The notes under the pieces were generated by a model that worked only from the letters and a program-made list of their open reading frames with translations, did not search any database and was not told the DNA's origin. From NCBI RefSeq assembly GCF_020831365.1, contig NZ_JAJHPV010000013.1, positions 992,001 to 1,056,000 of the forward strand: a stretch of DNA of 64,000 nucleotides. The letters are read 5' to 3'. The position numbers and the translations under genes are program-made. The number at the start of each line of letters is the position of its first letter. Position 1 is the stretch's first letter. The DNA comes from Massilia agrisoli (GTDB lineage: Bacteria > Pseudomonadota > Gammaproteobacteria > Burkholderiales > Burkholderiaceae_D). Below, one piece after another: positions 44,089 through 53,465 of the stretch.

Positions 44089-46788
44089 ATGAAGATTTCT
44101 CCCATTCCCCTTGCGGTGCGCACCACCTGCGCCTACTGCGGCGTCGGCTGCGGCGTGCAGGCGACACCGCAGGCCGACGGCGGCATCCTCATCGACGGCG
44201 ATCCTTCGCATCCCGCCAATAAAGGCAAGCTGTGCGTCAAGGGCTCGGCGCTTGGCGACACGCTGGACCTCCGGGGGCGATTGCTGCATCCGCAACTGCG
44301 CGGCGACGGCGGCATGCGCCAGGCATCGTGGGACGAGGCGCTGGAACGGGTCGCGCGGGGCTTTGGCGAGATCATCGCCGAGCACGGGCCGGGCGCGGTG
44401 GCGCTGTACGTGTCCGGCCAGCTGCTGACCGAAGACTACTACGTGGCCAACAAGCTGGTGAAGGGGTATATCGGGACCGCCAACATCGACACCAATTCGC
44501 GCCTGTGCATGTCGTCGTCGGTGGCCGGCCACAAGCGCGCCTTCGGCGCCGACGTGGTGCCGGGCTGCTATGAGGACTTCGACATGGCCGACATGGTGGT
44601 GCTGGCCGGTTCGAACGCGGCATGGTGCCATCCGGTGCTGTTCCAGCGTATCGCCAGGCTGAAGGAACGCCGGCCGGAAGTGATGGTGGTGGTGGTCGAC
44701 CCGCGCCGCACCGCCACCTGCGAGCTGGCTGACCTGCACCTGCCGGTCAGGCCTGGCACCGACGTGTGGCTGTTCAACGGACTGCTCAGCTACCTCGCCC
44801 GCGAAGGCGCGATGGACGCGGCCTATGTCGGGAGCCGTACCACCGGCATGGCCGCCGCGCTCGCGGTCGCCAACATCGATTGCGCCGACCCGATGGAGGT
44901 GGCGCGCGTTTGCCGCGTCGAGCCGGCCAAGCTGCTGGCCTTTTACCGCGCGTTCGCGGCCACCGGCAAAGTTGTCACCGCCTATTCGCAGGGCGTCAAC
45001 CAGTCGTCGGCCGGCACCGACAAGGTGAACAGCATCATCAACTGCCACCTCGCCACGGGCCGCATCGGCAAGCCTGGCATGGGACCGTTTTCGCTGACTG
45101 GCCAGCCCAATGCGATGGGCGGGCGCGAAGTGGGCGGACTGGCCAATATGCTGGCGGCGCACATGGAGCTCGACAACCAGGAGCACCGCGAGCTGGTGCA
45201 ACGCTTCTGGAATTCGCCGCGCATCGCCGACAAGCCGGGCCTGAAAGCGGTCGACCTGTTCCACGCGGTCGAACAGGGCAAGGTCAAGGCGGTGTGGATT
45301 ATCGGGACCAATCCGATGGTCAGCCTGCCGGACGCGAACCAGGTCCAGCGTGCGCTGGAAAAGTGCGCGCTGGTGGTGGTCTCGGACATCATGGCCAGCA
45401 CCGACACGACCGCGTTCGCCGATGTACTGCTGCCGGCGCTCGGCTGGGGCGAGAAGGACGGCACCGTGACCAATTCGGAGCGCTGCATCTCGCGCCAGCG
45501 CGCATTCTTGCCGGCGCCCGGCGAGGCGAGGGCGGACTGGAAGATCATCTGCCAGGTCGCACAGCGCATGGGCTTCGATGGCTTCGGCTTTGGCGCGGCG
45601 CACGAGATATTCGACGAGCATGCGCGCCTGTCCAGCTGGCGCAACGGAACGGGGGAGGGCTGCGTCAGGCGCATGTTCGACCTCGATGGCCTTGCCGGCC
45701 TCGGTGCGCACGGGTACGACACGCTTGAACCCGTGCAGTGGCCGGTGCGGCGCGGCCCCACTGGCGCGGCCGAGGGAACCAGGCGCATCGAATGCGGCGG
45801 CAGGTTTGTGCCGACGGCGCCGCGCGCGCCCGTGCACGCAGCCAGCGCCGAGTATCCGCTGGCCTTGAATACCGGGCGCGTACGCGACCAGTGGCATACG
45901 ATGACGCGCACCGGCAAGGCGCCGCGGCTGGCCGGCCACGTAGCCGAAGCCTTCGTCGACCTGCATCCGCACGACGCGCTGCTGTATGGGGTGCGCGAAG
46001 GCGAACTGGCGCGCGTGACAAGCGCCTGGGGCTCGCTGGTCGCGCGCGTGCAGCATGGTGGGGGCATCACGCGCGGATCGGTGTTCGTGCCGATCCACTG
46101 GAACGGGCAGACCGCGTCGGACGCGCGGGTCGGAGCCCTGGTCAGCCCGGCGGTCGATCCGGTATCGGGCGAGCCGGAGTTCAAGCACACGCCGGTGCGG
46201 GTAGAGCACTTCGGGGTCTCATGGCACGGCTTTGTGCTGACGCGCCGCGCGCTTGCGCTCGATGGCATCGCGCACTGGACGCGGGTGCAGGGCAGCGGGT
46301 TTGCGCGCTACGAACTGGCGGGCCGCAACGCGGCGGCCGCGCGCGGCGACTGGGCGCGCGCGTTGCTCGGCGTCGGCGAGGGCGAGGACTGGCTGGAGTA
46401 CGAGGACAATGCCGGCGGCGTGTACCGCGCGGTCCACCTGGTGGACGACCGGATCGAACAGTGCGTGTTCGTGTCAAAGCGGCCGGACCTGCCATCGCGC
46501 GCATGGCTGTCGGGCCTGTTCGACCTCGACACGATCGCATCCGATGAGCGCGCCGGCCTGCTGGCCGGCGGCTGGCTGGGTAAATCGGCCGATGCGGGGC
46601 CCACGGTGTGCGCCTGCTTCGGTGTCGGCCTCAACACCTTGTGCGCGGCGATCCGCGCACGCAAGCTGACGGAAGTGAGCGAGGTGACGGCCTGCCTGAA
46701 GGCGGGCGGCAACTGCGGCTCCTGCGTGCCAGAAATTAAGACACTGCTGGCCGAGGCCAGGGTGGCCGAGTTCATGCAGGCGGGGTAG
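44089..46788 (+). CDS. nasA: assimilatory nitrate reductase catalytic subunit
   Basis: An 899-residue cytosolic molybdoenzyme reducing nitrate to nitrite. An N-terminal [4Fe-4S] site (CAYCGVGC...KLCVKG, about 14-55) leads into the bis-MGD molybdopterin domains (SRLCMSSSVAGHKRAFG with the expected Cys, QGVNQSSAGTDKVNSIIN, TGQPNAMGGREVGG, KDGTVTNSERCISRQ), then a molydopterin-binding beta-barrel (from about 590) and a BFD-like [2Fe-2S] tail (CACFGVGLNTLC...CGSC, about 838-880). No signal peptide, which separates it from Nap. Last gene of the operon. Confidence 0.95.
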   Translation: MKISPIPLAVRTTCAYCGVGCGVQATPQADGGILIDGDPSHPANKGKLCVKGSALGDTLDLRGRLLHPQLRGDGGMRQASWDEALERVARGFGEIIAEHGPGAVALYVSGQLLTEDYYVANKLVKGYIGTANIDTNSRLCMSSSVAGHKRAFGADVVPGCYEDFDMADMVVLAGSNAAWCHPVLFQRIARLKERRPEVMVVVVDPRRTATCELADLHLPVRPGTDVWLFNGLLSYLAREGAMDAAYVGSRTTGMAAALAVANIDCADPMEVARVCRVEPAKLLAFYRAFAATGKVVTAYSQGVNQSSAGTDKVNSIINCHLATGRIGKPGMGPFSLTGQPNAMGGREVGGLANMLAAHMELDNQEHRELVQRFWNSPRIADKPGLKAVDLFHAVEQGKVKAVWIIGTNPMVSLPDANQVQRALEKCALVVVSDIMASTDTTAFADVLLPALGWGEKDGTVTNSERCISRQRAFLPAPGEARADWKIICQVAQRMGFDGFGFGAAHEIFDEHARLSSWRNGTGEGCVRRMFDLDGLAGLGAHGYDTLEPVQWPVRRGPTGAAEGTRRIECGGRFVPTAPRAPVHAASAEYPLALNTGRVRDQWHTMTRTGKAPRLAGHVAEAFVDLHPHDALLYGVREGELARVTSAWGSLVARVQHGGGITRGSVFVPIHWNGQTASDARVGALVSPAVDPVSGEPEFKHTPVRVEHFGVSWHGFVLTRRALALDGIAHWTRVQGSGFARYELAGRNAAAARGDWARALLGVGEGEDWLEYEDNAGGVYRAVHLVDDRIEQCVFVSKRPDLPSRAWLSGLFDLDTIASDERAGLLAGGWLGKSADAGPTVCACFGVGLNTLCAAIRARKLTEVSEVTACLKAGGNCGSCVPEIKTLLAEARVAEFMQAG

Positions 46789-46877
46789 GGGCCTGAAAGC
46801 CGTTTATCCGGCAGGGTGGAAATGCTACTATCTCAGCCTAAAAAAAACGGGCTAGAGCCCTTCCACCTGGGACCAGT

Positions 46878-47978
46878 ATGAATGCAGACATCGAAACGGC
46901 CGGCGCCATGGTAACGGCCGGGCTGGCAGCACACGAGATCGACCACGGCGCCGCAGCGGCCGCGCCGGCAAACCACGGGGCCGCATGCGCCAATTGCGCG
47001 GCGCCGCTGGTAGGCAGTTTCTGCCATGCCTGCGGCCAGCGCAGCCACCTGCACCGTTCACTCGCGCACCTGGGGGAAGAAGTCCTGCACGGCGTCCTTC
47101 ATTTCGACGCCAAGGCGTGGCGCACCTTGCCGCTGCTGGTGGCCAAACCGGGCGAACTGACCCGGCGTTACATCGACGGCCAGCGCACCCGCTTCGTATC
47201 GCCGCTCGCCCTGTTCCTCTTCATGATCTTCTTCCTGTTCTTCATTGGCTCCTACTTCGGCAAAGGCAATGTCAACATCGGCAACAATGAGAATGTGGAG
47301 CAGGCACGTGCTGAAGTGACGGCAGATACGGCCAAGGCGCGGGCCGCGTTGGCGAAGGCGGAAGCGGCGCTGGCTGCGGCAAAGCGCGCCGGCTCCGACA
47401 CGAGCGGCCCGGAAGCGGACATCGAGGAGGCGCGCGACGACCTCGCCGCCCTGGCGATGGCTGCGAACGCGGTAGGGCTGGCCAAAGACACGCAGGAGCT
47501 CAGCGCGCACACACGCGCTGGCGCCACCGGCCCGTCGATCGATTTCAAGAGCGACATCGATTTTATCGATACCGCCGTCGAGCACGCGACCAAAAACCCG
47601 GAACTGACCATCTACAAGCTGAAGAATACAGCCTACAAGTTCTCTTTCCTGCTGGTGCCGATCTCGCTGCCTTTCCTGTGGCTGATGTTTTTCTGGAAGC
47701 CGGGCCTCACGATGTATGACCACGCCGTGTTTTCACTGTACTCGCTGTCATTCATGTCGCTATTGTTCGCGGTGCTGTTCGTGCTCAAGTTCGCGGGCTT
47801 GCCGGGCGTGGTGGCGTTTATGCTGTTCACGGTGCCGCCGGTCCACATGTTCTTGCAGTTGCGCGCCGCCTATGGCCTGACATGGGGCAGCACGCTGTGG
47901 CGTACCGTGGTGCTGCAAACCGTGGCGGCGACCGTGTTCCTGTTGTACCTCGCGCTGATTATTTTCCTTAGCATGTAG
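46878..47978 (+). CDS. DUF3667 membrane protein with zinc-ribbon head
   Basis: A 366-residue protein. A CANC...CHACGQR zinc ribbon (about 37-54) is followed by FDAKAWRTLPLLVAKPGELTRRYIDGQRTRFVSPLALFLFM, the DUF3667 signature, and about five membrane helices. Between the first and the later helices lies an Ala-rich coiled coil (about 138-200) that looks like an insertion into the membrane domain. Function unknown for the family. It is probably not part of the nas operon: a 90-bp gap with an A-run separates them. Confidence 0.87.
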   Translation: MNADIETAGAMVTAGLAAHEIDHGAAAAAPANHGAACANCAAPLVGSFCHACGQRSHLHRSLAHLGEEVLHGVLHFDAKAWRTLPLLVAKPGELTRRYIDGQRTRFVSPLALFLFMIFFLFFIGSYFGKGNVNIGNNENVEQARAEVTADTAKARAALAKAEAALAAAKRAGSDTSGPEADIEEARDDLAALAMAANAVGLAKDTQELSAHTRAGATGPSIDFKSDIDFIDTAVEHATKNPELTIYKLKNTAYKFSFLLVPISLPFLWLMFFWKPGLTMYDHAVFSLYSLSFMSLLFAVLFVLKFAGLPGVVAFMLFTVPPVHMFLQLRAAYGLTWGSTLWRTVVLQTVAATVFLLYLALIIFLSM

Positions 47979-48156
47979 GCAACTTGCAGTGCATTTCCTT
48001 GCAGATTTTATTGATTCCTTAATGCAACATTGCAAAATGAGTAGACGTTCGATAAACAGAAGGGGAAAAGCCTGTCTTCTTGTAGTTTAGAAATCATCGC
48101 AAGGCTTGATAATTCATAAACGCCTTTCCCATTTATGAATTATTAGGAGCATCGCC

Positions 48157-48930
48157 ATGGAGCACACCCCAACCGTTTCTTCCCGCCCATTGGGCTTTGC
48201 TGTCGAAGCTCCGGTGGCGATGAAAAGCGAGCGCCTGCCGTTCACCATCAAGCGTGTACAGACCGAGGAAGACCTGATGAAGGCGGTCAAGATCCGTCAC
48301 GCGGCCTACGCCCGCCATCTTCCCGAGTTTGCCCTCAGCCTGGCCGAGCCGGAAGAGTGCGACTTCGACAGCGACTCGGTGGTGCTGCTGGCCGAATCGA
48401 AGCTCGACGGCTCGCCAATCGGCAGCGCGCGCATCCAGACCAACTTCCACCAGCCACTGCATGTCGAAGAGTCGGTCGAGCTGCCCTTGTGGCTGATGAC
48501 CCGCCGGCTGGCGGAAGTCACCCGCCTGGGCATCGACGAAGGCCGCATCGGCCGCCTGGTGAAAGTGGCGCTGATCAAGGCCTGCTTCGAATATTGCGAA
48601 CAGAACAAGGTGGAGTGGGCGGTGGTGACCGGCCGTACGCCGATCGACCGCCAGTACGAACAGCTGTTGTTTTCGGACGTGTTTCCGAACCGTGAACTGA
48701 TCCCGCTGCGCCATGTGGGCAATATGCCGCACCGCGTGATGGCGTTTGAAATCGAAACCGGCGAAGAACGCTGGACCGCGGCCAAGCACCCGCTGCTGGG
48801 CTTTTTCCGCCACACCCGCCATGCCGACATCGACATCGGCGCGCCTGCCGCCCCGCAGTACCAACGCATGTCGGGACCGTTAGTTACGGCGCCTTCAGCT
48901 CATGCGGTAACCGATAGTATCTTTGCGTAA
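48157..48930 (+). CDS. GNAT-fold acyltransferase, N-acyl amino acid synthase (FeeM)-like
   Basis: A 257-residue cytosolic protein. FTIKRVQTEEDLMKAVKIRHAAY, a DSDSVVLLAES strand, IGSARIQTN and a RLGIDEGRIGRLVKVALIKACFEYC segment give the order of a GNAT core like FeeM and acyl-homoserine-lactone synthases, which join an acyl-ACP to an amino acid. It might make an N-acyl amino acid signal or lipid; this is inferred from fold similarity. AGGAG precedes ATG 48157. A 7TM c-di-GMP protein follows 102 bp later on the same strand. Confidence 0.75.
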   Translation: MEHTPTVSSRPLGFAVEAPVAMKSERLPFTIKRVQTEEDLMKAVKIRHAAYARHLPEFALSLAEPEECDFDSDSVVLLAESKLDGSPIGSARIQTNFHQPLHVEESVELPLWLMTRRLAEVTRLGIDEGRIGRLVKVALIKACFEYCEQNKVEWAVVTGRTPIDRQYEQLLFSDVFPNRELIPLRHVGNMPHRVMAFEIETGEERWTAAKHPLLGFFRHTRHADIDIGAPAAPQYQRMSGPLVTAPSAHAVTDSIFA

Positions 48931-49032
48931 AGATTTGCATGACGGTACATGATTGAACATGTATCCTTGTAGGAATATTACCCGTGCCCCGTTTAGAATG
49001 GCGGCGGTTAACCTGCAGTTGGATAAAAGTAC

Positions 49033-51951
49033 ATGTCAATGCCGTCATTCTCTCTACGCAGCATCATTCCGAGGCGCGCCCAGCGGTCGCTCGAATGGGC
49101 GCTGCGCGCCATGTCCTTATATGTGGTGCCGTTGGGGATAGTGCTGTTGTCGCTGGTTGCCCTGTTTTCGTGGGACAGCCACTACACCGTGCGCGACGAC
49201 AAGGTACTCCACATGCGCGTGCTGCCCGAGACGGCCGCGCCGCTGACCCCGGCCCAGGCCGTCGCCGCGCTCAAGGACAAACCCCTGGTCACCTTCAGCG
49301 ACACCAAGCTGTCGGAAAAGCCGCGCTGGTTCAGTTTTGACACGCTGGCGGCCGACGGCGACGTGCCGGTCGTAGAATTCCCCTCGCGCCATTCGATCGA
49401 CCTCGCTTGCTGGGACGCGGTTTCGCTGAGCCCGCTCGGCCAGTCGACCCGCAGCCGTTCCGACGGCGCGATGTCGCCGGTGAAATCCGGATTCGCCCTC
49501 GCGCTCGACAATACACCTTCCCAGATCCTGTGCCGCGGCAGCTTTGTCGGCCCGGCCCGCCTGACCGTGCTGCAATGGCCCGCGGACCAGTTAAGCCGTT
49601 CTGTCGAGCAGTATCACCGCAAGTCGGGCCTGCTCGACGGCGGCATGATCGTGCTGACCTTGTTCGTGCTCACCACCGCGCTGATCAACCGCCAGGGCCT
49701 GTATGTGCTGTTCGCCGGCTGGCTGATCATGAACCTGCGCGTCGGCGCGCTGTCGGCCGGCTGGGATACTCAATGGCTGGGACAGGTCGTGCCGGCTGAA
49801 TGGCTGTTGCTGAGCCGGTCGGTATCGATTGCGCTGTATGCCGTCGCCACGCTGACCTTGTACCAGACTTTGTTCCGCAAGGATCTTGCGCGCTCGCGGT
49901 TTGTCGGCCCGCTGCAGGTAATGGAATGGATGAGCGTGCCGCTGCTGATCGCCGCATTCGTTATGCCGTACAGCATGTTCCTGCCGCTGATGTGGGCAGT
50001 GACCGGCTTTGGCCTGCTGTGGATGACGATGGGGCTGGTCAGCATCATTCTCCAGTCGCACACCCGGGTGGCGTTCTGGTTCGCCGCCTCGTTCGCGGTG
50101 ACCTTCCTGTCCGGCTTCGCCGAGCTGATCTCGGCTGCGCTGGGCATGCGCGAAGTGCTGGGCGTGGTCAACAGCGTCACCGCCGCGCTGGCGTCCAGCC
50201 TGCTGGCGGCGCTGGCCGTGGCCGAACAAATGCGCCTGGAGACGGAAAAACGCATTGCCGCCCAGGCCGAATTGCAGCACGCGTACGAAGCGATGCCGGT
50301 CGGTCTGTTCACGCTCGACGTGTATGGCCAGTTCCTCAGCGCCAATCCGGCAGTCAACAAGATGCTGGAGATGGACGTGGTCCCGGGCCGCACCCGCTGG
50401 AAACAATTCTTTGCCGAAGAGGTATGGCGCCAGTTGCACGACCAGGTGCACAGCGCCGCCGACGCCGAGCTGGAGATCCAGAACCGCGACGGGACACGCC
50501 GCTTCCTGGTGCGCGCGACCCTGGCGCGCAGCCGCATCGAAGGCGTGCTGCAAGATATTACCGAGCAGGCCAAGGCGACCGAGCAGCTGCAGTTCATGGC
50601 CAATAACGACCCGCTGACCAAAGTGTTCAACCGCCGCGGCATCGAGCGCATGTTCGACACGGCCGCCGTGCAGCTGGCCGGCGGCAAGCCGCTGGCCCTG
50701 GCCTACCTCGACCTCGACCGCTTCAAGCTGATCAATGACCTGTTCGGCCACAGCGCCGGCGACGAAGTGCTCAAGCAAGTGTGCCAACGCATTTCGATGA
50801 TGCTGGCGGGCGGCCAGCAGGTCGGCCGGGTGGGCGGCGACGAGTTTGTGATCGTCATGCCGGACACCACGATCCCGCTGGCGTCGCTGATCTGCCGCGG
50901 CATTGTCGACCGCATCAGCGCCACACCGTACCGGGTCGGCGACAAGGCCTTCCACGTGCGCGGCTCGATCGGCCTGATCGAAGTGAGCCGCGGCATGCCG
51001 ATGAAGGACGCCATCTCGACCGCCGACCGCGCCTGCCGCGAAGCGAAGGGCGGCCATTCCGATGGCCTGGTGGTGTATGAACGCAATGCCTCGGCCTTCC
51101 ATGAGCGCGAGGCCGAGCTGAACCTGGTGGCGCGCCTGGCTGCGCCGAACGCGACCGACGGGATGTTCCTCGAAATGCAGCCGATCATGTCGCTGAAGAC
51201 GCCGACTGCCTCGCTGAACTTCGAAGTGCTGCTGCGCATGCGCGACGCCAGCGGCAAGGTCATGCCGGCCGGCCCGGTCATTTCGGCGGCCGAGAAAAGC
51301 GGCCGCGCCGGGGTGATCGACCGCTGGGTGCTGGCCACGACGCTGGCCTGGATTGCGCAGAACGCGCAATCGCTGACGAACACCCAGTTCGTCTGCATGA
51401 ACCTGAGCGGCGCGTCGCTGAACGACGAAAGCTTTGTGCAGGACACGTTCGAAATCCTGGCGCGCTATGTCCACGTGGCCAACAAGCTGTGCATGGAGAT
51501 CACGGAAAGCGTCGCCCTGCATGATCTCGACAACACCCGCCGCTTCATCGACCAGGTCCGCAATTTCGGCGTCAAGGTGGCGCTGGACGACTTCGGCGCG
51601 GGCTACACCTCGTTCTCGTACCTGAAGGAACTGCCGGCCGACGTGCTGAAAATCGACGGCAACTTCATCGTCAACATCAACGAGCACCCGGCCAATGTGG
51701 CGATCGTCGAAGCGATCGTCAACCTGGCGGTCAATCTTGGCATGAAGACGATCGCGGAATGGGCGGAAGACAGCGCCACGGTGCAGACGCTGGCCGACAT
51801 CGGCGTCGACTACGTGCAAGGCTACGCGATCGCGCGCTCGATGGCGCCCGAAAAGCTGCTGGCCGGCCACTCGTCGGCAGCCTTCATTGTCGACGAGGAC
51901 GTCGCCACCCTGGTCGCCTCGCTCGGCAAGCCCCGCTCGATGGTCGCGTAA
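49033..51951 (+). CDS. 7TM sensor GGDEF-EAL protein with PAS domain
   Basis: A 972-residue inner-membrane protein. A first helix (about 27-48) is followed by a periplasmic domain (about 48-195) and about seven helices (about 203-400), like 7TMR-DISM receptors. Then come a short coiled coil, a PAS domain (about 415-525), GGDEF with intact GGDEF at 601-605, and an EAL domain with EVLLRM (from 731, a tolerated variant), ITES, DDFGAGYTS, KIDG and an AEWAE loop. Both synthesis and hydrolysis of c-di-GMP are possible. The upstream acyltransferase could supply the external ligand, but this is a guess from position. Confidence 0.92.
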   Translation: MSMPSFSLRSIIPRRAQRSLEWALRAMSLYVVPLGIVLLSLVALFSWDSHYTVRDDKVLHMRVLPETAAPLTPAQAVAALKDKPLVTFSDTKLSEKPRWFSFDTLAADGDVPVVEFPSRHSIDLACWDAVSLSPLGQSTRSRSDGAMSPVKSGFALALDNTPSQILCRGSFVGPARLTVLQWPADQLSRSVEQYHRKSGLLDGGMIVLTLFVLTTALINRQGLYVLFAGWLIMNLRVGALSAGWDTQWLGQVVPAEWLLLSRSVSIALYAVATLTLYQTLFRKDLARSRFVGPLQVMEWMSVPLLIAAFVMPYSMFLPLMWAVTGFGLLWMTMGLVSIILQSHTRVAFWFAASFAVTFLSGFAELISAALGMREVLGVVNSVTAALASSLLAALAVAEQMRLETEKRIAAQAELQHAYEAMPVGLFTLDVYGQFLSANPAVNKMLEMDVVPGRTRWKQFFAEEVWRQLHDQVHSAADAELEIQNRDGTRRFLVRATLARSRIEGVLQDITEQAKATEQLQFMANNDPLTKVFNRRGIERMFDTAAVQLAGGKPLALAYLDLDRFKLINDLFGHSAGDEVLKQVCQRISMMLAGGQQVGRVGGDEFVIVMPDTTIPLASLICRGIVDRISATPYRVGDKAFHVRGSIGLIEVSRGMPMKDAISTADRACREAKGGHSDGLVVYERNASAFHEREAELNLVARLAAPNATDGMFLEMQPIMSLKTPTASLNFEVLLRMRDASGKVMPAGPVISAAEKSGRAGVIDRWVLATTLAWIAQNAQSLTNTQFVCMNLSGASLNDESFVQDTFEILARYVHVANKLCMEITESVALHDLDNTRRFIDQVRNFGVKVALDDFGAGYTSFSYLKELPADVLKIDGNFIVNINEHPANVAIVEAIVNLAVNLGMKTIAEWAEDSATVQTLADIGVDYVQGYAIARSMAPEKLLAGHSSAAFIVDEDVATLVASLGKPRSMVA

Positions 51952-52035
51952 AACCGAAAACCGGCCCGGCAGGGTGGAAGAACCCGAAGGGCGACATCCA
52001 CCGAATGCGTGAAACTGGCCCGCCACCATCGGTAG

Positions 52036-52064
52036 GGCGGATAAGGCCGAAGGCCGCATCCGCC
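52036..52064. repeat. REP-like palindrome between convergent genes
   Basis: Arms GGCGGAT / ATCCGCC at 52036-52042 and 52058-52064 enclose a second stem GGCC-GAA-GGCC, giving a long imperfect hairpin. It lies between two genes that converge (stops at 51951 and 52113), where such dispersed palindromes often act in mRNA protection or termination. No other copy is seen in this window. Confidence 0.55.
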
Positions 52065-52112
52065 GTGCTCCGCCACTGGAGCGCGGCCGCCGCGCAACGC
52101 TCCCGCCCCCGC

Positions 52113-53456
52113 TCAAACCCCGGCCGGGAAGGTCTCAGGCGCCTCGCCGCCGGTCGGCTTGCTGACCTCCTCAAGCGGCACCACGGCCGAGGTCCGGTCG
52201 ACATGAATCATCGCATCGAACTGCTGGGGCAGTTGCGCATGGAAATAATGGCTCTGCCGCTCGGTTTGCGGCAGGTAAAGCACGCCGATGGCCCTTTGCA
52301 GCCTGCGGTCCATCAGAGCATTGCGCACCTCGCCCTCCTTGCGAAGGTCCAGCAAAAAGCGCTCCATGCCCACCTCGTGGAACAGGGACTCATAACTCTC
52401 CGCAAGCGCCGGCCTGACCTGCTTGCGCTCGGCGCGCCCGCCCCATTCGGATGCCGCGGTCACCGTGCCGTCGTAGGTCGAGAATCCGACCAGCCGCGTC
52501 TGGTCGCCGTAGCGTTCACGCGCCAGCTGGCCCACATTCCATTCGCCAAGCCGCCCAACTTCGGTAGCGCGGGCGTCGCCGATATGCGAGTTGTGTTCCC
52601 ACACCACGACCTTTGCCTGGGTTCCGGTCCGCGCCCCGACATGCTGGACCAGCGCATCGAGCGTGTCGGCCATGTGCTGGTCGCGCAGGTTCCATGAGGA
52701 CACGCGCCCGCGGAACATGGTGCGGTAGTAAGCCTCGGCGTTGATCACCAGCCGGGCGTTCTGTTGCGCGTAGAAGTATGCGTCGTGCGCATTGGCCGTG
52801 TCGCGCTGCATGTATTCGAGCGCGCGCTGCTGCAGCGCCTGGAGCTGGGCGATCACGGCGCTCTCGCACGATTCGGACACGCCGATGCCCGCGGCGTAAG
52901 CATAGCGTTCGCTGTCATCCTGGTAGTGGTCGAAGCAGGCATAGCGCGCCTTGGCCGCCGCCGCGCCTGCAGGGTCGACCTGTTCAAGGTAGCGCAGCAC
53001 CTCATCCATGGAGGTGAACAGGCTGTACAGGTCCAGGCCGTAGAATCCCACCTTGTCGTCCGGTTCGAGCCCGTCATTATATGAACGCAGCCAGGTCACG
53101 AAATTGACGACGTCGGTATTGCGCCACATCCAGCTGGGAAAGCGCTGGAACCCCAGCAGCGCCTGCACCGCGTCGGTGTCGTCGCCCTGGTCGCGGACAA
53201 AGCGGTTGACCCGGTAGGCGTCGGGCCAGTCGGCCTCGACGGCAACGGCGTTGAAGCCTTGTTCGAGGATCAGGCGCTGGGTGATGCGCGCCCGTTCCTC
53301 GTAGAACTCATGGGTGCCGTGGGTCGCTTCGCCGATCAGCACGTAGTTGGCGTCGCCCACCATGTCGAGCAGCGGCGTGTAGTCGCCCGCCCCGCCGGTG
53401 AGCGGGTGGGCGGCTTTTGCGATCGCTGCAGCCAGGGAAGATGCCCGGTGCAACAT
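52113..53456 (-). CDS. erythromycin-esterase-family protein
   Basis: A 447-residue cytosolic protein of the EreA-like fold (COG2312). IGEATHGTHEFYEERARITQRL carries the conserved Glu-His motif of the presumed metal-assisted active site; AVEADWPDAYRVNRFVR and KVVVWEHNSHIGDAR complete the signature. Most chromosomal relatives are not shown to hydrolyse macrolides, and many sit with phosphoribosyltransferases and stress genes, as here. It is 9 bp downstream of the SRPBCC gene in a three-gene operon. Confidence 0.9.
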   Translation of the reverse strand: MLHRASSLAAAIAKAAHPLTGGAGDYTPLLDMVGDANYVLIGEATHGTHEFYEERARITQRLILEQGFNAVAVEADWPDAYRVNRFVRDQGDDTDAVQALLGFQRFPSWMWRNTDVVNFVTWLRSYNDGLEPDDKVGFYGLDLYSLFTSMDEVLRYLEQVDPAGAAAAKARYACFDHYQDDSERYAYAAGIGVSESCESAVIAQLQALQQRALEYMQRDTANAHDAYFYAQQNARLVINAEAYYRTMFRGRVSSWNLRDQHMADTLDALVQHVGARTGTQAKVVVWEHNSHIGDARATEVGRLGEWNVGQLARERYGDQTRLVGFSTYDGTVTAASEWGGRAERKQVRPALAESYESLFHEVGMERFLLDLRKEGEVRNALMDRRLQRAIGVLYLPQTERQSHYFHAQLPQQFDAMIHVDRTSAVVPLEEVSKPTGGEAPETFPAGV

Positions 53457-53465
53457 GGCTGGTTC

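Noticed and set aside
46840-46860. Possible intrinsic terminator on the minus strand (GGGC stem followed by T-run)
   Set aside because: Only a 4-bp stem, and no minus-strand gene ends there; the flanking genes are both on the + strand.
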